DNA from: Rhodopirellula baltica SH 1
GTDB taxonomy: Bacteria; Planctomycetota; Planctomycetia; Pirellulales; Pirellulaceae
Reading direction: 5' to 3'
Assembly: GCF_000196115.1 (NCBI RefSeq)
Contig: NC_005027.1
Coordinates: 2,232,001 to 2,296,000 of the forward strand
Length of the DNA: 64,000 nucleotides
Part shown: positions 51,384 through 60,460 of the stretch, in pieces
How the letters are laid out: each line of letters starts with the position of its first letter
Position numbering within the stretch: the stretch's first letter is position 1
The notes under the pieces: model-generated
The model's database searches: none
The model's input: the letters and a program-made list of their open reading frames with translations, nothing else
Told to the model about the DNA's origin: nothing
Position numbers and translations under genes: made by a program

Positions 51384-53420
51384 ATGACGCGCATCAACAC
51401 CAACGTTTCATCGTTGGTCGCTCAGAATCGTCTGGCGTCCAGCAACAATGACCTGCAGCAATCGCTGACGCGATTGTCCACGGGCTTGCGAATCAACAAG
51501 GCTTCGGAAGACCCAGCCGGCGTTTTGGCCAGTGGAGCTTTGCGTGCCGAGATCACGGGACTGACCAAAGCGATCAGCAACACGACGCGAGCCAGCCAGA
51601 TCATCAGCACCGCCGATTCGGCCCTTGGCCAAGTCGGTAACCTTCTCAATGACATCCGTGGCTTGGTTGTCGAAGCGGCCAACACCGGCGGGTTGTCAAG
51701 CGATGAGATCGCTGCGAATCAACTGCAGATCGACTCATCGCTCGAGGCCATCAATCGGATCTCTCAAACGACCACCTTTCAAGGTCGCAAACTGCTTGAC
51801 GGTTCACAGGACTACGTCAGCACGCTTTCAACCACACCCGGGATAGCCGACTACGCGATTGACCAGGCGAATCTTGGAACGCTGGGAAGCGTGGATGTGG
51901 AGGTCAACGTCGCGGCGGCTGCAACGAAGGCAGACATTTCCGTCAACGCGAATGCGTTTGATCCACCACTTGATGGTGACGCCGTCGCCACCAGCAAGCT
52001 CGCGACGAACACGTACTATCATGCGGTGCTCAACGACAGCGGTATCCGCATCACGGGTGATTTTGAATCGGTCCAATTCATCGACGATGGCAGCTTCAAT
52101 AGTCTTCCAGCAGCATCGATCAATGACGGCGTTTTGACGCTACGTTATGACTCCTATGATCAGCCACACAGCATCAACATGAGTGCAAACGCGATCAACA
52201 GTCTGCCGGGCATCGAAGCTCATTGGGAGGGAGGACCGTTCGAGAATACCCAGCAAACAGGCGTCGTCAGGCCGGTTCACGCCGGCATCGAAGTTGCCCG
52301 CAGTGATGGCGGCAACATTGCGATCTCGTATACCGATTCGGATCAATCCGCGACAACGGCGTCCTACGATGAACAGACCAACACGGTCAACATCGCTTTG
52401 GGTACCGACGAGACATCTAAAGGGTTCGTCGACATCGCTCAATTGGTCAACGATCTTCCGGCACTTTCCGATGGCACTGAACTGACTGCGACGGTGATCG
52501 ACAGCGATGGAGAAGAAACCACAGGACCGTCACAACGCCTGAATCTGACCGCAGACGACTTCAATACCAACACCGCCAATTTCGAGCCCAAGCTAAACGG
52601 AGATCTCATCTTCGAGCTCAGGGGTAGTGCAGGCAGCGAAACCTTCCAGTTCTCCGACGGCGCGACCGCTCTTCAAATTGCTGCCGCGGTCAACTTGGTC
52701 AGCGACTCAACCGGAGTGGTTGCGAGCACTGAAAACGGGCTGAACTTTACCAGCCAAGAATACGGTAGCAACCAGTCCGTCGAAATCGAGGTGATTGGCG
52801 AAAGTGATGCCGGCACGTTCAAAAGCAATCTGAGTAAAACCCGTGCACTCGGAAGCGATGTCGAAGCAACCATCAACGGTGTGAAAGCAGGCGGAAGCGG
52901 AAACAATCTATCAATCAACACCTCCACGTTGGACCTGTCGATCACCGTCGAAGACGGCAGCAGTAGCAATTTCAGCTTCAGCATCACCGGCGGAGGAGCC
53001 ACGTTTCAACTTGGACCTGATGCCACCAGCACACAGCAAGCTTCTCTGGGAATCGGCAGCGTTTCGACTGGAAAGCTGGGCGGCAGCTCTGGCCGCCTCT
53101 ACGAACTAGGCAGCGGGCAATCGAAGTCGCTGACCAACGACGTCTACGGCGCGGCGAAAGTCATCGACGAAGTCATGCATAAAGTCGTCAACATGCGTGG
53201 GCGATTAGGATCGTTTCAAGCCACGACACTGCAAAGCAGCCTCGTCTCGCTCAACGAAACAAAAGCGAACCTGCAAGAAGCAGTGTCGTCGATCAGCGAT
53301 GCTGACTTCGCCCAAGAATCCGCGAATCTAACTCGTGCGCAGATTCTCGTTCAATCTGGAACCAATGTGCTTTCACTTGCCAATCAAAACCCGCGAAACG
53401 TTCTGTCGCTACTCGGATAG
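51384..53420 (+). CDS. fliC: Flagellin with a very long variable domain (678 aa)
   Basis: ATG 51384 (MTRINTNVSSLVAQNRLA); 61 further upstream codons are open but unrelated. Residues 1-~140 are the D0/D1 N-terminal half (TRLSTGLRINKASEDPAGVL, ASQIISTADSALGQVGNLLN, TTTFQGRKLLDGS). Residues ~590-678 are the C-terminal half (QATTLQSSLVSLNETKANLQ, ISDADFAQESANLTRAQIL). About 450 residues between them form variable surface domains, including a flagellin-IN-like stretch (FQFSDGATALQIAAAVN). It is unusually long. It stands alone with no other flagellar gene near. Confidence 0.93.
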   Translation: MTRINTNVSSLVAQNRLASSNNDLQQSLTRLSTGLRINKASEDPAGVLASGALRAEITGLTKAISNTTRASQIISTADSALGQVGNLLNDIRGLVVEAANTGGLSSDEIAANQLQIDSSLEAINRISQTTTFQGRKLLDGSQDYVSTLSTTPGIADYAIDQANLGTLGSVDVEVNVAAAATKADISVNANAFDPPLDGDAVATSKLATNTYYHAVLNDSGIRITGDFESVQFIDDGSFNSLPAASINDGVLTLRYDSYDQPHSINMSANAINSLPGIEAHWEGGPFENTQQTGVVRPVHAGIEVARSDGGNIAISYTDSDQSATTASYDEQTNTVNIALGTDETSKGFVDIAQLVNDLPALSDGTELTATVIDSDGEETTGPSQRLNLTADDFNTNTANFEPKLNGDLIFELRGSAGSETFQFSDGATALQIAAAVNLVSDSTGVVASTENGLNFTSQEYGSNQSVEIEVIGESDAGTFKSNLSKTRALGSDVEATINGVKAGGSGNNLSINTSTLDLSITVEDGSSSNFSFSITGGGATFQLGPDATSTQQASLGIGSVSTGKLGGSSGRLYELGSGQSKSLTNDVYGAAKVIDEVMHKVVNMRGRLGSFQATTLQSSLVSLNETKANLQEAVSSISDADFAQESANLTRAQILVQSGTNVLSLANQNPRNVLSLLG

Positions 53421-53469
53421 CGCGGCTAAATCCTGAAGCACGTCTGTTGGAATGATCTGGTGAGGACAA

Positions 53470-53566
53470 CGTGAACGACAAGTGACGTAGCGGAAGGTCG
53501 CGAGCCCTCCGGTTCCCCACCGGGCGGCTTGCGCCACACCGCTAACATCGTCACCTGTTGTTCACG
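53470..53566 (-). repeat. 98-bp palindromic repeat, copy 2 (inverted)
   Basis: Inverse of 48145-48242 with a few changes; ends CGTGAACGACAAGTGACG / GTTGTTCACG. Confidence 0.85.
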
Positions 53567-53739
53567 CTTTGCTAGAATCATGTGAGCCGTTTGGACGTTC
53601 GCCTTGGACTTCTGAATATTTGGGGCTGTGGCGGCCATGCGTTTGCGCAAATTGTCATCCCGGCAGGATGAAGAAAGACAGACGCCGGACGAAAAATCGC
53701 ATTCGCTGTCAGGACTCCAAAAGCAACCATTTCGCAGTC

Positions 53740-53843
53740 CAGCGTTCGGCCCGGTTGTACGTGGGAGCGATGGCGTTTGCCATCACAGTTCAAATGCCGA
53801 AAGACAGCTGCTGACCTGCTTCGCAACCAACGACGAACAAGTG
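53740..53843 (+). repeat. Second copy of the block at 48056
   Basis: CGGTTGTACGTGGGAG...CACAGTTCAAATGCCGAAAGAC...TGACCTGCTTCGCAACC; direct orientation, diverged. Confidence 0.65.
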
Positions 53844-53868
53844 TCGGACAGGAAAGGTGTAATAGGCT

Positions 53869-53908
53869 TCCACCCTGTGTTCTGCGCAGTCACAGGCTGG
53901 CAGCCTAT
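53869..53908. repeat. REP-like palindrome (GGCTTCCAGCC family)
   Basis: AGGCTTCCACCCTGTG...TCACAGGCTGGCAGCCT, abutting the 114-bp element. Confidence 0.7.
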
Positions 53909-53909
53909 C

Positions 53910-54023
53910 AGGCTGTTGATTTAGTCGCATACCGAATGACAATCATTAGCCGTTGGGCGTTAGCCCCGGTTGGCGTCTAATCAACCGCCGCTAACGCGGT
54001 GCGGCTCAATAAATCAACAGCCT
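53910..54023 (+). repeat. 114-bp MITE-like repeat, copy 3
   Basis: Nearly identical to 29094-29206 in the same orientation; both terminal 14-mers are intact. Confidence 0.9.
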
Positions 54024-54060
54024 GCTAGGCCCTTTTCTGAATGACAGAGCTCCGAGTCGA

Positions 54061-55089
54061 TCAGCTTTCCAACCAGTCCTCCACGTAGATCTGTTTGATC
54101 CACAGCATGCTGACCGCGAACATCGGCGTCGCGAAAACGATCCCCCAGAAACCAAAGACCAACCCTCCGATGATCTGCGCCAAAATCACCATCGCGGGTG
54201 GCAGCTCGACTTGGTGTTCCTGAACCATCGGTGTGATGAGGTAGCTTTCGATCGTTTGGATCACCAGATAGAGGACCAAAACGCTAATGAGCGCGGTCGA
54301 TCCCTGTTGCGATGCCAGCAACAACGCGGGCACGACGGCGGCGATGCCACCGATGTTGGGAATGAAGGTTACCAAGCCTGCGAACACGCCCAGTTCCAGC
54401 GGCATTGGAACGCCAATCACAGCCAACCCGATTCCAAATACGACTCCCACCAATGCCATTGCAATCAAGCGACCAATCATCCAGCGCCACAACGTGGTAG
54501 ACGACTGAGACAACAGACCCGACGTCTTCTCACGCCAACCGGTTGGCAGCATCCGAATCGCACCCACTCGGTATTTGTCCGGACTGAGAGCGAAGTAAAT
54601 CGAAAGGATCAACAAGATCAAAAAGTCCGCCATTCCACCAAACGCTGATGCAAAGAAGTTCTTGGCCAACCCAATGGATTTTCCAGAAGAAGGCATCATG
54701 GAACTGAGCTTGGCATCTTCTTCGAGGTGATCTTCAACGAGCGGTTGCTGCTTGACCGATTCAAAAGTTTCCTGGACTGAATTCTCAATCCGGTCTTTGA
54801 ACTGCGCCGCTTTCTGAGCCGCTGAGTTCGCGAACGAATACATCGTCAAACAAGACACAACCGCGATCGTGGAGATCACCAAACCAACTCGTGTGGTACG
54901 CGATAGATCCAGCGGAACCCATCGCCCAACGAGATCTGCCAATTGATTCAAAACAACCGCAATGAGCACCGATCCAAAGATCAGCGGCAACAAGTTGCGA
55001 GCGACGTAGAGCAATCCCGCGGTCGCAACGACCAGCAAAACAATGCCGCTGGCCAAGAGAACGCGTCGTGAAAAAGCGGCGTGATCCAT
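54061..55089 (-). CDS. AI-2E family membrane permease (342 aa)
   Basis: Eight-helix layout with the family's GVFAGLVTFIPNIGGIAAVV and SYLITPMVQEHQVELPPAMV motifs and a soluble central segment (about 95-145). Its ATG shares a base with the stop of the upstream MscS gene (TGATG), making it the fourth member of a membrane/osmotic-stress operon. Substrate unknown; a Na+ or osmolyte role fits the context better than autoinducer export. It is a distant paralogue of 21830-23014. Confidence 0.85.
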   Translation of the reverse strand: MDHAAFSRRVLLASGIVLLVVATAGLLYVARNLLPLIFGSVLIAVVLNQLADLVGRWVPLDLSRTTRVGLVISTIAVVSCLTMYSFANSAAQKAAQFKDRIENSVQETFESVKQQPLVEDHLEEDAKLSSMMPSSGKSIGLAKNFFASAFGGMADFLILLILSIYFALSPDKYRVGAIRMLPTGWREKTSGLLSQSSTTLWRWMIGRLIAMALVGVVFGIGLAVIGVPMPLELGVFAGLVTFIPNIGGIAAVVPALLLASQQGSTALISVLVLYLVIQTIESYLITPMVQEHQVELPPAMVILAQIIGGLVFGFWGIVFATPMFAVSMLWIKQIYVEDWLES

Positions 55090-56438
55090 CAGGATTCACT
55101 TTCTTCGGTTGGAGTGGAACGGTGATCGCCTGGACCTTTGTTCTCAACAACCGACTCAGTCGTTTTGAAACCAATGTGTTCAGGGTTTTTAAAAGTCAAT
55201 GTGCGATACGGGAATGGAATTTCAATTCCGGCGGCGTCCAAATCTCGCTTGATTGCTGCGACGACTTCATCGCGACTTCGACGGATATCCAGCGGTTTGG
55301 ATCCAGCCCACCAAGCGACCTCAAAATTGATGCTCGAGTCAGCAAACTCCTTGGCGAAAACCTCCACGGTCCGCTTCCCTTGCACCGTCTCACATGACTG
55401 CACCGCCTGCTTGATTACATCCCGAGATTGGTCGACATCTTCGTCGTAGGCAACACCGCAAATGATGCGAACTCGCCGCTGCGGTTGACTGGTCAACACG
55501 TCGACATTGTTCTTGAATAGCGATGCATTCGGCACGACGGCCAACTCGCCATCCAGCTTTCGAATCAGCGTGTTGCGAATGGTGATTTGCTTGACCTCGC
55601 CTGTCAGATCACCACATGTGATGAAGTCACCGCGATCAAACGGATATCCCCAAAGGATCAGGATACCAGCGAAGAAATTCTCGAAGATGTCTTTGAAGGC
55701 AAAACCAATCGCAACCGATCCCAAACCCAAAACGGTCAATGCCTTGGACGGAGTCATCCCTGGAAACGCGACGACCGTCGCGATCAACAATCCCACGATC
55801 CAGATCGCAATCGACGACAATTGATTGACCAGATCCTTCAGACTGGTACGCATCCCTCGATTGTCGAGCAGCCGATGAATAATCCAACTCGCAAGTTTCG
55901 ACAGCAACGAAGTCACCAACACCACGAACAGCGCGGCAACCAAGAGTGGCGATCGAACCAGAAAATCAGTCCACAGCGAGTCCAATGACTTGGTTACCAC
56001 CTCACGCGTCGAGGCGAGATCAACGGCGCTGTCAATGGACAGCTCGTTGATCACCGCGACAACATCTTCGGTTTTGCGAGCCACATTTTCTGCCCACTGA
56101 CGATGTTCCTCCGTGTCGGCTTGCCCGCGAATTGTCACGATGCCGCTCTGCAGTTCGACTTCCGCGTCGGACAACCAACCTGCTTCTTTGGCCGAGTCAA
56201 AGATCTTCGTCAACCGATCGCGTATGGCATCGTCGTCGCTGATGTTTTGCACCGAAACGGTTTCGGCCGGTGCGTTGGTGTCTTCCACCGGTTCCGCTTC
56301 ACTCGTTTCTTGCGCAGAAACTCGATTCGCCGCAACTGAGATGCAAAGCATGACGACTAGAACGAAGACGTATCGAATCGTCTTGTATGCCCAGTCACTC
56401 CAACGCGACTCGCCACTCATTTGGAAATCAGTTTTCAT
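55089..56438 (-). CDS. BON-domain MscS mechanosensitive channel (449 aa)
   Basis: ATG 56438 (MKTDFQMSGES) overlaps the DUF2254 stop; a start at 56420 is the alternative. A signal/anchor segment (YVFVLVVMLCISVAANRVSA) precedes a periplasmic BON-like domain (about 75-140, ELQSGIVTIRGQADTEEHRQ). Three membrane helices follow, then the MscS pore/beta region: VLGLGSVAIGFAFKDIFENF and ILWGYPFDRGDFITCGDLTG. The C-terminal alpha/beta domain is complete. It opens under hypo-osmotic tension. It is a paralogue of 57693-59114. Confidence 0.9.
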   Translation of the reverse strand: MKTDFQMSGESRWSDWAYKTIRYVFVLVVMLCISVAANRVSAQETSEAEPVEDTNAPAETVSVQNISDDDAIRDRLTKIFDSAKEAGWLSDAEVELQSGIVTIRGQADTEEHRQWAENVARKTEDVVAVINELSIDSAVDLASTREVVTKSLDSLWTDFLVRSPLLVAALFVVLVTSLLSKLASWIIHRLLDNRGMRTSLKDLVNQLSSIAIWIVGLLIATVVAFPGMTPSKALTVLGLGSVAIGFAFKDIFENFFAGILILWGYPFDRGDFITCGDLTGEVKQITIRNTLIRKLDGELAVVPNASLFKNNVDVLTSQPQRRVRIICGVAYDEDVDQSRDVIKQAVQSCETVQGKRTVEVFAKEFADSSINFEVAWWAGSKPLDIRRSRDEVVAAIKRDLDAAGIEIPFPYRTLTFKNPEHIGFKTTESVVENKGPGDHRSTPTEESES

Positions 56439-57696
56439 CTTCGAGGGCCTTTTCGAGATCGCGGATGGGTTCTTCAATCAGCTCATTGAGCGGCTTGCAG
56501 TTCGAGATTTCAATCACGCGTTTCATTGATTCGATGAAGTAGATCGACGCATTCCGATCGTTTCTGACATACGGAACCAATTGCCAAAGCATCGACTGAA
56601 CGAAGTCCGCACGCGTCACCTCGGTCGTGATGATTCGCAATTCGTCTTGTTCATCCATTCGGTAGCGGGTCGGGAGCTTTCGTTGCGACAACTGCACCAA
56701 TCCATCCGACAACCAGTCGATACACTGCATTGCGGTGAACGGGTCATTCACACCAGGCGACAACGCACGCGTCGCGACTTCCACAAACTCATTCAAAATG
56801 AAAAAGACATCCTGAGTTGGCGTTCGCGAATATCCGATCGCGAAACCGTGGCGTACTTTCTTCGCATGTTCCTCATTCCATTCCGTCATGCGAGTCACCT
56901 CGGCGATGATTTCGCTGCGTCGAACAAAATCGCCCGGACGCTTGATCAAACGCACAACCGCGGATTGCTCCTTTGCAAATTGGATCAGTTCATCATCGTC
57001 GATCCCTTGCAGATAGCCGGTCACATCGGAACGAACCGTGTGCAAAAAATCGCTGGACAAACTCGGAACCTCTTGCTCTTCGTCCAACGCTTGTCCAAGT
57101 GTCTCGGGATACAGCTCATCGAACTTCTCCGACATGTCGATCGCCAAACGACGCAGCACCGTCGAAATATGAATGCTGTCGGGCACATGGTGGATGAAGT
57201 AAATCAGTTCACCAACGCTCGCAATCGTCAGCACGAGACTCACGAATAGCGAAAGTTGCGGGACAAAGGCCTCGACCGATAATTCCCAACTTTCCGGCAC
57301 GGCATCGCCCCGGACGACTCGCAGCACTAACAGGCAATACAAAAACGTCGCCACAAAGGTACCGAGCGTGATCTGATTGCCACGGTCTCGCATGAAGTTG
57401 TCCAGCAACCGTGGACCAAAGTGCGACGTCGCGTGCGAGACCGCCAAGATCGTTAGCGAAAATGTCACGCCCGCCACAGTGATCATGGATCCCGCGACGG
57501 TTGCCAGCAACGCACGTGCTCCATCGGGTTGGTTCATTGATGTGAACCAGTATTGTTGCAACCAAGCGTTGCCGACGGTTCGATCAATCCAAATGGTGAC
57601 CTGCGAAAGCACGATGGCGGACAGCACCATCAGCGATGGAATGAACCAATAGCTTCCTTTGATTCGATACAGTAGTTGTTGGAGGTAGGCCTTCAT
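56428..57696 (-). CDS. DUF2254 membrane protein (422 aa)
   Basis: Start ATG overlaps the upstream channel's stop (ATGA). Four N-terminal hydrophobic segments, including the family's ATVAGSMITVAGVTFSLTIL, ASHATSHFGPRLLDNFMRDR and GTFVATFLYCLLVLRVV. A large cytoplasmic C-terminal domain holds the conserved SPGVNDPFTAMQCIDWL. Function unknown; its position between two MscS-type channels suggests a partner or regulator in osmotic adaptation. Confidence 0.88.
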   Translation of the reverse strand: MKAYLQQLLYRIKGSYWFIPSLMVLSAIVLSQVTIWIDRTVGNAWLQQYWFTSMNQPDGARALLATVAGSMITVAGVTFSLTILAVSHATSHFGPRLLDNFMRDRGNQITLGTFVATFLYCLLVLRVVRGDAVPESWELSVEAFVPQLSLFVSLVLTIASVGELIYFIHHVPDSIHISTVLRRLAIDMSEKFDELYPETLGQALDEEQEVPSLSSDFLHTVRSDVTGYLQGIDDDELIQFAKEQSAVVRLIKRPGDFVRRSEIIAEVTRMTEWNEEHAKKVRHGFAIGYSRTPTQDVFFILNEFVEVATRALSPGVNDPFTAMQCIDWLSDGLVQLSQRKLPTRYRMDEQDELRIITTEVTRADFVQSMLWQLVPYVRNDRNASIYFIESMKRVIEISNCKPLNELIEEPIRDLEKALEDEN

Positions 57697-59114
57697 GCAA
57701 TCAGGTTCGCCTCACCCTCGACCGTTTCATCGTCTTCCGTTGCCCGCAAGACTTCGGTTTGCTCGGCACCCAAGTCACCTTCGCCAACGGAGGTGGTTGG
57801 CTCTTCGGCCGGCTGAGACTTTTCGGGCAGAGCTGGCGGTGCCGCTGGCAATTGCTCGACCATTTGAACCGGCACGCCTCGTGGGAACACCAATTCCCGT
57901 GCCTCGTCGGGCATACTGATTCCAGCTTCGGTCAGCTTCTGTTTCACCAGCCGAATCACGCTGCTGCTTACCTTCAACGGTGAATGAGTCGTTTGGTCGA
58001 ACCAGTAATAGACTCGCAGGTTCACCGTGGCGGACCCGAGCGATTCAACGATCGCGATCGGAGCCGGATCGTTCACCACGCCAATGTGATCGTCCAGGAC
58101 CGACATGACAAATTCTTGGGCTTCCACAATTGAATCTTCAAACCCGATCCCGACAGTGAAGTCGCGCCGACTCAGCGGTGTTGCTGTGTAGTTGATGATT
58201 TTGCCTTTGTAGACCGTGCTGTTTGGCATTTGTATTTGGTTGCCATCCAATGTGTTCAGCACCGTTCCCCGAGTCGTCACTTTACGGACGAAACCTTTGG
58301 CTCCCTCGACTTCGATCAAGTCACCCACGCGGAAAGGATGATTCAGCGATATCAGAATGCTGGCCAAGTAGTTTTCGGCGATGTCGCGGAAAGCGAAACC
58401 CAACGCCAAACCGACCAATCCAGTGCCGCCCAACAAGGTGACCGCCAACCTGGTCAACCCAGACACACGCAACGCGACATAGACACCGATGATGAAGATC
58501 AAAACCCCGACAACGTTGCCAACGACTTGCCGTAAAAGCGAACTATCGATTCGCGAACGAGTGAACCAGCGTGTCAGTCCTGCGCCTACGCGAGCAAGGA
58601 AGTAAGACAAAATCGCGACTGCCAGAGCAACCAATACCAGCGGCAACACACCGGTTGTTTCGCGGCCAAGCTGTTTCAATGAAGCGATTGCCGGTGCAAA
58701 ATTCCAAAGCGGGAGCTCCGCCACCTTCAATCGATTGACGACCGCGACCACGTCCGATGTTTTGATTGCGGTCGCCTCCGCCCAATCCCGGTGGCTCTTT
58801 GTGTCCGAGGTTCCACTTAGAAAAGCGACACCGCGATCAACCTTCACCTCCGGATCCGTGAACCAACCGGTCGCTTCCATGATCTCTTGCAACCGAGTCT
58901 CGATCCGTTGATCACTATTGATTGGATCAACCTGCACTTCGTCTGCAACCTGCACGGCATTCTTGTCGCCTTCTTGACCATCACCCGTCACCTCGGCGGC
59001 AATGTCATCGGCCGTGGGAGTATCGTCTTGGGCAACTGCCGTTCGTGCACCGACACCACCAAGCAGCATAAGCACAAACAGCAACCCGCGAAAACAGACA
59101 ATCGATCGAGACAT
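57693..59114 (-). CDS. BON-domain MscS mechanosensitive channel (473 aa)
   Basis: First gene of the four-gene operon. Signal peptide (GLLFVLMLLGGVGARTAVA), an acidic linker, a BON-like domain (about 80-140, EVKVDRGVAFLSGTSDTKSH) and membrane helices. The MscS core has LLGGTGLVGLALGFAFRDIA, LNHPFRVGDLIEVEGAKGFV and IQMPNSTVYKGKIINYTATP. The C-terminus is long, with Pro/Glu-rich sequence. It shares architecture but not close identity with the second channel. Confidence 0.9.
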   Translation of the reverse strand: MSRSIVCFRGLLFVLMLLGGVGARTAVAQDDTPTADDIAAEVTGDGQEGDKNAVQVADEVQVDPINSDQRIETRLQEIMEATGWFTDPEVKVDRGVAFLSGTSDTKSHRDWAEATAIKTSDVVAVVNRLKVAELPLWNFAPAIASLKQLGRETTGVLPLVLVALAVAILSYFLARVGAGLTRWFTRSRIDSSLLRQVVGNVVGVLIFIIGVYVALRVSGLTRLAVTLLGGTGLVGLALGFAFRDIAENYLASILISLNHPFRVGDLIEVEGAKGFVRKVTTRGTVLNTLDGNQIQMPNSTVYKGKIINYTATPLSRRDFTVGIGFEDSIVEAQEFVMSVLDDHIGVVNDPAPIAIVESLGSATVNLRVYYWFDQTTHSPLKVSSSVIRLVKQKLTEAGISMPDEARELVFPRGVPVQMVEQLPAAPPALPEKSQPAEEPTTSVGEGDLGAEQTEVLRATEDDETVEGEANLIA

Positions 59115-59403
59115 GAACAGGCATCGGGTGCGTGAAAGGAATCAGGAAAGCGCAACGATCCGGTGGACTTTTGCAATATTGAAAAAAAGGTGTCAGGTAC
59201 CTTTTTCGCCATGCAACGTAAAAGCATCTTGGGTAAGGTCGCGCCGACATTGCATCTGACACGAACTCCTCGCCTCTCTTAACGCACGAAGCTTGAAGTA
59301 CCAGCCAAGCTCGAACAAATGTTGTGGGGCGAGACAGATGCCATGAAGCTCGGCGACGAACTTGGGCATCTCGTCCAAAAAGACGCGGACTCCGATCCAA
59401 TGA
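59115..59403. other. Intergenic with an AAAAAGGTGTCAGGTACCTTTTT hairpin
   Basis: An 8-bp stem AAAAAGGT / ACCTTTTT around GTCAGGT sits near 59183-59205. GTGTCAGGTACC hairpins are common near REP-associated transposases in planctomycetes. A short minus frame (80 codons) downstream of it is not convincing as a gene. Confidence 0.5.
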
Positions 59404-60075
59404 TCAGAAGTCGACGCGATTGTTTTTGCTGTCAAAGCGTGCTTCGTAATCGATCTGCACCAGATAATCTTTCAGAGCAACCAATTCACGGACGTCCAAC
59501 TCATCTCGGATTGAATCGATCGCTTCTTCCATCCGTTTCACCATGCGGTGAACTTTGATGAAGTCAAATTCCTGGTACTGAGCATCGGGCTGGTAGCGTT
59601 TCGCGAGCGTTCGCTCGATTGGACGGCGGTAAGGTTCCAGAACAGGACTGTCCAAAGGTTCGGGCCAATAGATCTCTCCGGTATCTCGCTTGATTTGATT
59701 TTCGTTCAAGCGATCAGGCTTTTGCTTGTTCGCAATCTTCATTCGATCCGATGCCGACATCCGGTCTTCTTTCAGTTGCTCCTCTCGAAGCTTCTTGATG
59801 TCGTAGTACAGCTCGACCGATTCTTTTCGGTTTTCAAGTTGCTTGGCGATGGCTTCCTGGAAGCGTTCCGCAGACAGGGATCGCAGTACGGCACCACGTC
59901 CCAGTCCCTCCGCTAGATCGCCACGTGATTCCAGGATGTCACCGGCCGCGGTCGATGCTCCGTCGTTGTCGAACAGCCCGTCGTCGGCTTTCGCGACCGT
60001 GATCGCGAACATCACGGTCAGTGCCGTGGCCACAATCGCCACGGCGGCGTGTCGCGAGTTGGTTGAATGTGTCAT
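59404..60075 (-). CDS. Exported helical protein, hypothetical (223 aa)
   Basis: A signal peptide (AAVAIVATALTVMFAITVAKADD) is followed by a mostly helical, charged mature protein: LSAERFQEAIAKQLENRKES, LYYDIKKLREEQLKEDRMSA (coiled-coil-like), then PEPLDSPVLEPYRRPIER and HRMVKRMEEAIDSIRDELDV. It belongs to no family I recognise, though similar proteins recur in planctomycetes. It is monocistronic as far as can be seen. Confidence 0.7.
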   Translation of the reverse strand: MTHSTNSRHAAVAIVATALTVMFAITVAKADDGLFDNDGASTAAGDILESRGDLAEGLGRGAVLRSLSAERFQEAIAKQLENRKESVELYYDIKKLREEQLKEDRMSASDRMKIANKQKPDRLNENQIKRDTGEIYWPEPLDSPVLEPYRRPIERTLAKRYQPDAQYQEFDFIKVHRMVKRMEEAIDSIRDELDVRELVALKDYLVQIDYEARFDSKNNRVDF

Positions 60076-60460
60076 CGTCGATCCCCGAGTTCAGTTTGGT
60101 AGAAAATTTGTGATGAGAGGATCTACGCAAACACCGTTCCAAACTGCTTTGGCCTGAAATTCGCAACCCATTTGGCACTCCGCTTCATCGATGCGATACG
60201 ACGTGCTGAACAACCTCGAAACTGCCTGAGTGCGCGTGGTCACTAACGAAGTGAATGAAATCAACCAGCTAGTTGCGGAAGCTTTTTCCTCACGAAATAC
60301 GGCAATTCAGACTCCTGGTGGAATCAGAACGGTGGATTCTCCGAAAGACGGATGCCTGACAACTTGAGTCCGCTCATTCACCGCGTCTTGCTTCATTCGC
60401 ATGATCTTGGAGCGAAACGCTGCGATAAATCACGAGATTCCTATCTTCGAAATCGAAACA
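60076..60460. other. Divergent intergenic region, nothing coding seen
   Basis: Separates the divergent exported-protein and hydrolase genes; no promoter was recognised with confidence. An in-frame ATG at 60401 belongs to a longer hydrolase frame. Confidence 0.35.

Noticed and set aside
59193-59435. Minus-strand 80-codon frame next to the GTGTCAGGTACC hairpin as a RAYT transposase remnant
   Set aside because: No HUH or catalytic Tyr motif is visible; only the hairpin supports the idea.
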